From assembly GCF_027580225.2 (NCBI RefSeq), contig NC_073354.2:8904001-8968000 (forward strand): DNA of 64,000 bases, read 5' to 3'. Below, piece after piece: positions 12,401 to 24,400 of the stretch. The position numbers and the translations under genes are program-made. This stretch comes from Misgurnus anguillicaudatus (lineage: Eukaryota > Chordata > Actinopteri > Cypriniformes > Cobitidae). The notes under the pieces are model-generated. The model was not told the DNA's origin. It saw nothing but the letters and a program-made list of their open reading frames with translations, and made no database searches. Every line of letters begins with the position of its first letter. Within the stretch, counting starts at the first letter, position 1.

Positions 12401-15400
12401 TTTGTGCGTGACAGTCAGGATTATGAGCAGTATTTAATCCACTACTTAATCTAAAGTTTAGTCAATGTGACAGAAGGAGTGACAGGTGTTTTATTAAGAC
12501 TCTATTGTGTTATTCAACACATCATCTCACATTAACTAATGGTTAGGGCGGAGTTTTGTTAATACGTTGCTATTTTATACCAGCGGGATACGAGATGACA
12601 CAATAGCGCCTATATCGGTACGATTGCAACAGATGCTCTGCCAGAAATGTAATCTGAGTTTGGATGCAAGTTATTTTCAGGTGCAATGATATTACGCTAT
12701 TGAAAGTAACCAAGGGGACTATTTTTGGGCGCTGCGCAATTTCACTACGCCTGCTGCAGCCATGTTACAGCAGCAAAGTTCTTGATTATTACGCCAGAAT
12801 GAGAGTATAGTTCCTAGCCATATCTGCATAGAAAATGGCAACTTTAATTTTCGGTCTTAGTACACATTGGCCCTCATTTATCATTCTTGCGTAGAAACAG
12901 GCGTAGATGTTGGCGTAAGATTATGCTTACACTCCTCTCACCGCCTGATTTATGAAGCTGTGCGTACCTTTGATATTCAGGTGTAAGCAATACCTGCCCT
13001 TCATAAATGCCGCGGCTGAAAACGATCGTCATTAGAATAACACGCCCATATAAATTCAAGTTTTCGCTTCCCCCACGCCCTCATTTTACGCCATGGACAC
13101 AGAAGACGGCAAAGTAGAAAAACCGGGAAAGTGGAAAGAACAAAATTGTGGGAGTTTAAAGAGTGGAATTAAAAACACTTTAATAATTGCATGACAATTT
13201 GTAATATTTGTATTATTATTTTTATAATTAATGACGCTTATTGATATTTAAAAGAATAATTATTTATTATTATTATTATTTACCGTTGCCTACATCTAAA
13301 TTATATGTCTGCTTAATGGTTCGGTTAAGTTTTTTTTTTAAATAATATTTTAAAATGATGTAGTAACTTTTTTAGTGTGTTGTTCTGTATTTACATACAG
13401 TTGTTTGTTAGCTATATTTTAGATCCAGTTTGATACGGAGCTCCGGATATAATTCAAATTAACAATTTGTTTCCACAACATCCAGCTAATTCATAATTTG
13501 AAGTAATAATAATTGTAATAGTAATTACGAAATATTATAATAATTCATTCCAAGGAACAAACTGTTGAATATTGGGAACAAATTCTAAATTTATGGCCAT
13601 ACTTTAGACTAAATAAGAAAAATAATTGTTAATTTGTGTCCATAATGTAGCATAAACGATCATTCGTGGCCATGATTTTGTCCGCATGTCATCATTATCG
13701 GATTCACGGCTCCATTCAACACAAGCACCTTACCTATTCATGTGTATTAATTTATCATCGAATGGAATTTAACTAGCTTACATTTTGATGCATTACCATG
13801 TTTTCGTAGCACATCCTTGTGCTTTCTTGCAATATGCCGATTCAGATTCCAAAATGAATATTTGTTAAATTTTACAGTCTCTCTGTGTTTTTTTACTGTG
13901 GGTCATAATATATCATATATTTTAGTTTGTCAGTGCGTTTTGTGGTGTTAGGAATTGTTTGCGCACTTCCGCACTAACTCAAAATGTGCGTAGGATTTGA
14001 GCCTGCCGTACGCCAACGTCCATATTGATAAATCTCAAAGTCACAGTGGTTTTGGGTGTACGCTGGAAATTTGGTGTACGCACTTTTGATAAATGAGGGC
14101 CAATGTAACTAAAGAAGAGTCAAGTTTAAATAAACTCTTTGGTTATTTTTTAGCGCAATGCTAATGGTCTAATCAGATTCAATGGATTATGCTAAGCTAT
14201 GCTAAAAGTGGTAGCCTATAAAATGAGCCTGTTTTCAAAAAAAGTCCCTTTAAAGGTGGAGTGTGTAAATTTTAGTGGCATCTAGTGGTGAGGTTGCAAA
14301 CTGCAACCAAAAACTCAGCTCACCCTTCGCTTTTGAAATGCATAGAGAAGCTACGGTAGCCGCCACAGGGAAAATATCACCGTTGAAGATAACTTAGTAA
14401 AAAAGTTTGTCCATTAAGAGCGGCACAAAATGGCGACTTCCATGTAAGGGGACCCTCTGTGTATGTAGATAAAAACGTCTCATTCTAAGGTAATAAAAAC
14501 ATAACGGTTCATTATAAAATGTCTTTATAACCCCCTGATAATATAGTTTAGTATATTATTTTGCATTTCTGTCGAGAGATCTTTCTAAAAATTACACACT
14601 TCACCTTTAAAGAAAAAATAATAAATAACATAAAAGCTAGAGAAGACTTGAACACTGGTCTGTCATGAAGACTACATCTGCCATGTTAAGCGACCCATCA
14701 CTTCCTTAAGGCGTCCCAAATGTCACACAAACCCAACAGAACCAGAGAAGAAGAAGAAGAAGAAGAGAGCATCGGCGAGTAGAGGAGAGCAGATACGTGC
14801 AGGGGTTTGAATCCCAGCCACAAGCACACGTACCCCTGAAACCTGCAGGCGAAGTGTGGTGGCAGGGCTGCCTGTTAGCCGTTTCTCCCATTGACTGGGC
14901 CTGGGCTCAGGCGTAGCCTCCATAAAACTGCGCTTTAGCTCGCTAATGCTAGCCTGATGTTTCAACACATCCTCCTGGGTTTTATCCAAGTCCTGAAGAG
15001 CCCACGGCACCAGGGAGAGACAGGCAAGGGTCAGGGTAAAGAGACAACCAACACATACAGAAAGTCATACACAAAACGTGATCCTCACTGCTCACCTCAG
15101 TGACCTCGATTTCAAAACCTGTTGTGTGTGCAGCCTACCTGAATCACAGGCAGCGAAAGATATCGAAATAGACGAGCGGTAACATTACTCTCAAGCTCAT
15201 AGCTTACTTTGTTTGTTTGTTTGTTTGTTTTACTCCGTTACACAGAGAGAGTCTGCGTGACGTATGTAGGCAATAGGCAACGAGTATCTGGAACAGAAAT
15301 TTGCTGTTCTGGAGTCATTTTACTAGCATTGTAAACTTAAAAGACGTCTTATTGAACAAAGAAAATCAATGTGGATTATAGGGCTGCAACAACTAATCAA

Positions 15401-18400
15401 TTAAATCAAAAAGTATCAATAATAAACGTTGTTGTCAACAATTTGTTCGTCTGTGACATCACCACCGTCAGACAGTGCGGAGACGCGTTGGCTTCATATA
15501 TCGCGAGCTGTGCACTTATAATTAAAGGGACAATAAGTAGGATTTACCCCCATCTAGTGGTGAAATTGTATTTTGCATTCAAACGAGTAGTGCTCTCTAG
15601 CGCCTCGCTTTTCCAAATGTGTGTTGCAACTACGGTAGCCGTTATATAATCACTGATCTCAAAAACTGTGTGTGAGGTGAAAATTATTCATCCTTTTTGT
15701 TTAACTTTATTAGTAACATTTGAATCCTTTAAAAAAAAACAATTGATTGCGGATAAGTAATATCTTACAAATTTAATATGTATACGTTATTTTAATCTTG
15801 TCTCCATATGTTCTCTCCAAAAAATATTGTCAGTCTTTGTTCATATATGCATAACTGTTTATTGTTTCATTCATTTATTTTTTCCACTATTGTTAATATT
15901 AGAATGAAGCCTCTTGCGCTGGAATGAGCTTCTCTCTCATGTTACGATTAAATTGAAACTTCATTACGACTGCCATTAGGGGGCGAAGTCCGATAATCGT
16001 GTCTGTATGTCGTGTGCAGCGCAAAGGTGGCTTTAGTTGCAGCCCTAATGGATTACATAGACTTTATATACTGTACATCATATTGGAACGTAACATTTAC
16101 ATCAAATTAAATATGGCGTCTTATAACGTATGTGTGAACCCAGTAAACCCCACAAATGTGTCGATCAGAGTGAAACAGTGGGATTACAGGGTTCAGGTTC
16201 AGAGGTCACTGATGGTAAGCAGCCTTGAGGCGGAGCTTCAGTTCTGATGTCACACTGTTTCTGAGATGATATGTTAACTGGGAGTGTTTAATGATAATTT
16301 CCCTGAAAATAACTGTGTCAGTTTCTGAATGTTGAAATATTTTCTCTCACAACCATCAGTGGTTGGTTGATCCAAACATTGCTCTCTTTGTTTGAGTGGT
16401 CTGACATGTCAACCTCTGGCTCAACCAATGGCATGAGTCTGGGGGTGTGGCTACCCATCTCAGACCATTGGAATGGTCTGGGAATGTAACCTGTTTGGCT
16501 ATGTTCAAATAAAGCACACTACCATACCACCACTGCAGTGTGTACGTATGTACACTATGGATCAGTAAATATGATCTATTCTGAACACAACCACCAGCTT
16601 GTGTGATGATGATGATGATAATAATGTGATCATCTCAAAACTCAGTGTGTCTTCAGCACTGACGCATTTAACTCTGTGTGAGTTTTATTTCGTTAAAACA
16701 TCAAACATATAAATGAAACAAACAACACAGCAACCAAAGCAGGAAAAAACCTGTCAGGTTAGAGAAATAACATTAGTAGTGTTATAAACACCAACAATCC
16801 CAAATAACATTCATACAAACATGAAAAAATCCCACAGACAAGCACCCAGTATGTCATGCAACCCATGCACGGGTGCACACACAACACACACATGCACACG
16901 CACACACAGCCTGCTAAGAGTAACAGTGAGAAACAGCAGCCCACAACATCAGTCTGAGAGAGGACACGCATACACTATCATTACACGTCTGATCTTTCGT
17001 TTGTTTTCAATGAATCGACATACAAACCTCCAACATTAAATTGCTATGTCTGACATAAATATTTTCTCCCTGCACTCTCAACTTGCTCTGTGGAATCAAA
17101 AGATGGAAAAAAACATTTGGAAAAAGAAAAAAAAAACAGATGGAAACTTAACTGGCCAAAATCTAATGCACAACATTAATAAAATGTTTCATAATGACAC
17201 AATATTATAATGCATGCACAGCGAGGTCCAATAGTCTGAGACCACCTGCTTACAATTCACATTTTATCTAATTTCTTAAAAGTATGTTTTAATATTTAAT
17301 AGGGCTGTCACCATTATTAAATAATCGTTGACCTCACCGCAATGATTGCACATCTCTTAAAAAACACAAGGGGGAGCTGCAGCGCCTATATAAACGAGAG
17401 AGTATGTAATGGTGCTTAATGCGATACATTGCAAAGCCATTTAATACAGTGAAAAAACACCATTTAAAGAAATGGCGCAAACCTTTGATAAGCAGTATGA
17501 ATATAAGGGGCTGTCCACACGGAGACGCGTATCACTGCATACGTATAAATTTGTTATCGTATTGGCGTTACATCCACACGGATCCGGCGTTTTGGGAGAC
17601 TGAATCCGCTATTTTTTGAAACCGGGTCCTAAAGTGGATAAATCTGAAACCGACACCCTTGCGGTTTCGTCTGTATAGCCAATCCGTATATTTTGTGAAG
17701 CGAAAACGTCATCACATCACGTGTCGGAAGCGTCACACGTAACAGCAGCAACAATAACGGTGGACTACGTGATTGTGTTCGTGCTACAGAAGCTACTAAA
17801 GCCTACTAGCTTTATTACAGCAAAATCTATTGCTTCTATGCAATTGTGGTGACCAACAATCGATAATAGACAACACCATACGTTGGTTATGCGCATGCTC
17901 AAAGTCTTCTTCTCCGTGTATAGTGTATATCTGTGGCAGAATTACAGCGCCCCATACTGGTCCGGCATATATACTACACCGCTTTCAGTCGGTTTCAGTG
18001 GTTTCGTGTGTACGGATTATTTTTTTTAGAGCAAGGTAAAAAAATGATCGGATAGGGGATGCACCGGCTTCGTGTGGACATAGCCGAAATTTTCAGAGCA
18101 GCGATTCCAAATTTAGGGAGGTGAAGGATGCTATTCTTAAGGATCTGTAAGGAATTAATTTTTTTGCAGTCACTACAGACATGTGGTCCAGTGCTAATAT
18201 GACCTTAGTAGGCTTGGCTACTATTTAAGGCCTGTTCTGGTATAGTCAGGTTATTTTGATTGCATTTTTATTTTATTTTTAGTTATTTTTTAGAGACTTT
18301 TGTATTTCTTATGAAGAATTTTCAGTTTTTGAAATATATTCATTAAATAATTACTTTTAAATATGTGTATTAATATTTACTGCCAGTTAAACTTTGCAAA

Positions 18401-21400
18401 AAATTTATTTAAATAATCACAATGATGTGTAAAAAATTATTTAATGAACAAACAAAAAAAATCTATGAGAATAAAACGTCAAAGTCCTAAAACAGGCAAT
18501 TAATCGTCATAATAGTCACAATTTATTAGACAATTAACCGCCAAATTTCATAACCGTGACAGCCCTAATATTTAATCTTCATCACTTTAGCACTGCATGC
18601 GTCATTGAATTACTGTAGTCTCAGGCTTTTGAACATCACTGTATGTTCATGTTTTGTTATGTATGACATTACAGATGATCACAGTTTTTTTTAAAATAAC
18701 AAATCAACAGGTACATTCACATCCTATTGATTGCAATCAAAGCATTGATCAACCAATCAACGGCTGCCTGGTGATTTCTCAAAGTAAAGAAATGAAAAAA
18801 TCATATTAACTAAAGCACAAAAACATCTGCAGACAAACAAAAAATAAATAAATCACCATAACCAAAGCAATGAAGAGGAAGATTTCACAACAATCAACCC
18901 GATTTGACAAAAACAAGTGAAATCAAACAATCCGCATGTAAGAGTAAAAGACCTTTATCACGGCAGAATCAGCCACGTGTGTCGCAGTCTGCTTATGTCG
19001 TCAGAGATAAAAGATCAAGATTAGTTAAAAACATCACAGGACTGTGTGATAATAATCATCTGAATATGAGTACAGATGTTAGCAGACCTCAGAGACAGAT
19101 GTGTCCACATCCACGCTGGGCTTCTCCACATCAACCACCTGTAGACTCCAATTGATGGGATTATGGATAAAATTGTCAAAAAAGAAAAATGTGAAGTGCA
19201 TGATGGGAATACCCAATAAAAGTGCACACAGGATGTGATGTCTAAACGAGCGAGGCCAAGCACAGCGAGATTTAAAACGGTTGTGATTGGATGCACATGT
19301 AAGTTAGAGAAAGCACAAGACCCTTCTTACAGACTAATCTTATAAAATAACTCATCTCAGGTGACAGCCTAACATCTTAAAAACGTGCCGTTTCAAATTA
19401 AAGACGAGCGTTCACGCTATACTGGTTTCTATTGAACTCTAGGGTTAATTATATAACTGGCTGTATGACCATATAAAACATTAATAGGTGGCGAAAGGGT
19501 TTACAGACATGAAGGCATCTGATAAGGACCAATAGGAAAGGTAGAAAGCAAACAGCAACATAAAGTGCACGCAGCAGCGTTTTAGGAGACGGGTAGGCAC
19601 AGAGAGACGAGGAGGGAGGGGTCAAGGGTCAGTTTAGGCAGCGGGGTCACACTGCATCTCCTCTGCCGAGGTCATCTTAGCCACAGACTCTGTCGGTCTG
19701 AAGCGCGCAATGGCTTTTGGCTCCAGGTAACACAGCGATACGGCCAGAGGTAGCGCCAACAGCAGAGACAGCACCACCGACCGACAGGCGGAGAGGAAGA
19801 CGGCGAAGATGAGGAGGAAGGAGGGCAGAAGGGAAGGAGAGGTGAGGGGTAGGTGACGGTGCAGTCCGGCGGGAAGCAGCAGAGCGGCGCAGTCTTCCGG
19901 CAGGCACGGCAGACTGATGTAACCGTCCTCGTCCAACAGAGACGGCAGACGCAGACCCTTACAGAATCCCAGCACGGTCAGGCCCAGCTTGGGCAGGACA
20001 GAGCCGGACAGCGAGGGTTGATGGGGTTCTTCGGACCCTGTGACGTGCTCCGTGGGCATGTAGGACGGGTCGCACTCGCCCTCCCTGTCGGCGGGATCGG
20101 CCACACAGGTCAAAGAGTCGGATTCGGGTTCGAGACGAAGGTCGTCCTCGGAGATGTCGGACAACACGTCCAGCTCAGAGATGGTGTCGAGGGTGGGAGG
20201 GAGGGAAGAGAGGGTGGATGAGGATGGAGAAAATGGAAACATGAATAGAGACTGTGCGTGATCGTGTGCGGACAGAGACGAATGCGACGGAGGAGAAATG
20301 TGCGTGGGGACGTGAGGGAGTGCACAGGGAAAGAGAGGGGGAGAGAGAAACACAACATTAGTCTGTGAGCAGTGAGGGATTGGTGTGAGGAAGCACATAT
20401 TAGGAAAGACTCGGGAATATTGACCACTGAATGTGTGCGTGCGTGAGGATTAGACAACTTCACAAAGTAAAGATGCAGTGTTGGAGCTCAGGAAAACAGA
20501 GGAAGAAACTTGAGGGCGTGTTCATACTTGTCATGTTTGGTTCGATTAAAACGAACTCTGGTGCGGTTTATTTAAGTAAATGTGAATGCTGCCACGCGAA
20601 CTCTGGTGTGCACTTAACAAGCGAACCGTGACCGCTGAAAAGGTGGGCCTCGGTCCCCTTCTAAACTAACTCTGGTGCGGTTCGACTTATATGTAAACGC
20701 ACTTGAATCAGAGACAGTGCAACGAACCAGAAACAGGATGTGATATCACACGATGCAATCCTGATTTTACAGCGGGATGAGCGGTGTATGCATAAACATA
20801 ATGAGCAGAGGACAAACGTGGAGCAATGGAGACATAAAGAGCCTCATTAACATTTGGTCCATCGAGCATATAGTGAAAAAATGCACAACATGCTTAAGTT
20901 TATCAAATGTTTGGTGATAGTAAAATTTCTTCATAAGCTCTGATTTGTTAATAAAACCTTCATATAAAGACATGCATGTGTACTCCAGCATGCAGCATTG
21001 TTGTTGTGGATGATCGAAGTTCTGTCTCATAAAATGCGTCATCAAAACCGACCACTCACGTTGAGTGACCTTATCCTTACGCATTAAAGGGACACTCCAC
21101 TCTTCGAAAACATGCTCATTTTCCAGCTCCCCTAGAGTTAAACATTTGATTTTTACTGTCTTGGAATCCATTCAGCTGATCTGGCGCTAGCACTTTTAGC
21201 ATAGCTTAGCGCAATCCATTGAATCTGATTAGACCATTAGCATCGCGCTCAAAAATAACCAAACAGTTTTGATATTTTTCCTATTTAAAACTTGACTCTT
21301 CTGTAGTTACATTGTGAACTAAGACCGACAGAAAATTAAAAGTTGTGATTTTCTAGGCAGATATGGCTTATGAACTATATTCTCATTCTGGCGTAATAAT

Positions 21401-24400
21401 CAAGGATTTTACCAATGATATTACACAGCGCCTGAAAATAGTCCACTTGGTAACTTTCAATAGCAGTGGACTATTTTCAGGCGCTGCGTAATATCATTAT
21501 TTTTGAGCGTGATGCTAATAGTCCAACCAGATCCAATGGATCATGCCAAGCCACGCCAAAAGTGGTACCGCCCGACCAGGAGGTCAGCCCAATGGATTCC
21601 AAAACGGCAAAAATCAAAATGTTGGAAAATGCTGGAAAATGAGCATATTTTCAAAAAAAGTGTAGTGTCCCTTTAAGGTTCGTTATCTTTAGTTTCGCTG
21701 ATAAAATGGCAGTATGAACGCAAAGCGAACCAGGTTTTCTTTTTTGGTCGAACCAAAAGAACCGAAATACAAGTATGAACACACCATGAGTGTTTTTTAT
21801 TTGAGCTTATAAACCAGTATAGAGTTCAGTTAGTTTGATTGGTGTCAAGGAATCACATGGGTATGTAAACAAAATCAGTTAATGTAGACTTTTTGTCCTG
21901 AAGACGCACAACAAAGACAATCTGTCACTTGCTTTGGTTCACTGTTGCTACATTTAAGTGCCTCTCTTATAATGGCGCTTTTCCATTGCATAGCACCCCA
22001 CGGTCTAGTCAAGTTTGGGTCGGGTCAGCTCACCTCACTTTGGCGTGGTTAGCTTTTCCATCGAGTTCAGTATCACTTCGTATTGGGGGTGATTATAGGC
22101 GTGTCGTTATATTTGCTCTGCTTACTGCTGTGACATCATACAACTGAGAGGAGAGCGTTGTTGTACATTCCCATACATTTATTTATTTCTCAGTCCGCCA
22201 CAAAATTAAAATGTGCCACCACAAATAGATGTTTGCACATCGCGTTTATCACTACCTCTGTATAACATGACAGTTTCTGTTCAAACACCTGTGGCGTTAG
22301 CCGACGGCGCTCCGCTGACCCTCATTGAGTTGCATTTAAGCATATATAATGCTGACGTGCTCGTCGCGAATGTTCCGCCACAAACTGCAAGTCTGGAAAA
22401 AACTATTATGGTGTCCCTGATTCTCAACATGTGGATGTTTTTCATCGCTAAAACAGAGTTTGGGACCTTATAGCAGAGCACAGATGACAACATGTTTGCG
22501 CAAGCTAGCACTAAAGGTAAAGCTAACATTATAGCGGTGACGCTGGTAGTGACGATTCTCTCAGACCAATCAGTGATCTACAGTGTTTTCGCGTCACGTT
22601 TGGTATCAGCTCGGGTCGCTTGGAACCCCAACCGAGGTGGTACGAAAAAAGTGTCGGGTACCACGTACTGCACCTGATGGAAAAGCTCCCAAAGTAAGCT
22701 GACCTGACCCAAACCAAACCAAACCGTGGGGCACCATGCAATGGAAAAGCGCCATAACAGTGGCCTGCTGAACATCCAATCCGCGTTGAGTTGATAATGC
22801 AGCAATAAACTACGTAATTTACCTAAACGCGTGTTTTTTTCAACTTTGCATTTGAAACATGATCAAGACAGTCATCTATTTTAAAGGAGACATTTCACAA
22901 GACATTTTTAAGATGTGAAATAAATCTTTGGTGTCCCCAGAGTACATATGTGAAGTTTTAGCATCTTAAAAAGAGTGTGAGCAAAAATGTGCCCTTTTTT
23001 GGTTTGTCTTTTTAAATGCAAATGAGTTGGTCTCTGCATTAAATGGCACTGCTGTGGTTGGATAGTGCAGATTAAGGAACGGTATTATCCCCTTCTGACT
23101 TCACAATGGGAGCCAAATTTTAATTAGCTATTTTTTCACATGCTTGCAGAGAATGGTTTACCAAAACTAAGTTACTGGGTTTTTCACATTTTCTAGGTTG
23201 ACGGAAGCACTGGGAACCCAGTTATAGCATCTAAAAGTCATATGTTCATGATATGTCCCCTTTAATGACAAAATTTGTATGGATATCAGAATCGGCCAAT
23301 AGTTGTTTGTTAAAACCGGTACCGTCCAAAAAATTCCTATTGGTGCATCCCTAAATGTGTTTTTCTGTTGGGTGTATATAAAGGGCTCTCTGTAAAGTAA
23401 CTTGGTACAGTAAAAAGGTCAACGCTCTCTCAGAGCTGACAAATCGAATGAATAATACAGCTCTTTAACAGACATCATAACAGAGACTGATTGAACCCTC
23501 CAGAATAAAAAGTCAATCTGTGAATAAGAAACCAATTCTGCCTGTGTGTCCAAAAGGAAACCAACAGAATGATAAAAAACATTGTCTAGGTCAATGATGA
23601 GTCATTTCTACAGAAGACATCAGTATTAATATTACTTTATCACTTCATAAAAACCCATAACAGAGTAATGTGCAGTGCGTTACAGTACTAGAGTCAAATA
23701 AACAGTGCATGTGTTCATATACATCATGTAATAAGGTCTCTCTCACCTTTGTATCAGAGTTGAGCTCAAGAGTCGGACCGTTCTCACCAACACCCATCGA
23801 ATCTCCACCAGCAACATTCACAACAGGAGCTGGACACACACATATCATAAACACATACTGTATTAATCTATTAACATGTTAAAATCATACATACTACTCC
23901 ACACTTACTGCATACTTTAGATTTAGTAGAAGTAAGTATGAAGTACACCACAATACAATCTACACATCAGGGGTCTCATTTATAAAACTGCGTAGGATCC
24001 TTACTAAAGTTTACGTGCGGCCAAAAAGCAAACGTGAGCCCAACAGCACCTCTAACAGATATAAAGAGGAGAGAAACACGTGAGCATCTCATCAGTATGA
24101 CCCTGTTTAAGAGAAAGTAGGCTAATGTGGCTGTATGGCTGGGACGTCCGTCATCCCATCAGTGTGTAACAACACTAAACTCATGCAGAACTGGGCCATC
24201 TGACAATGCTCGCAGTGTCCACCAGGGGGCGATCTCAGCTTTATATGGATGTAAAGAGGCTGGGCTGGATTCCCATCAGAGGGAAAAACAGGGTCATGTT
24301 AATAGATGAGAGAGAGCTGGAAAGCTTTTATCTGCACACATGCCAACTCTAACATGACTCAATGCAGGACTGCAATGTGCTGTCACAGAGGGTTCATCAA

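Larger units (their letters stand above)
20514..21786. repeat. MITE with gtgttcatacttgt ends, carrying a nested element
   Basis: The left end ggcgtgttcatacttgtc and the right end acaagtatgaacacacc form inverted repeats, with further pairing between ggttcgattaaaacgaact and ggtcgaaccaaaagaac. The element at 21088-21672 is inserted in it. No protein-coding content. Confidence 0.65.

Noticed and set aside
19853..20221. 122-residue plus-strand open frame and a second minus-strand frame at 20110-20463
   Set aside because: They are shadows of the codon-biased minus-strand block 19634-20173; their composition (Gly/Arg/Gln-rich) follows from the opposite strand.
22213..22805. Several overlapping open frames
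   Set aside because: They lie inside the MITE at 21972-22755 or its edge and are not shared intact by the related copies.
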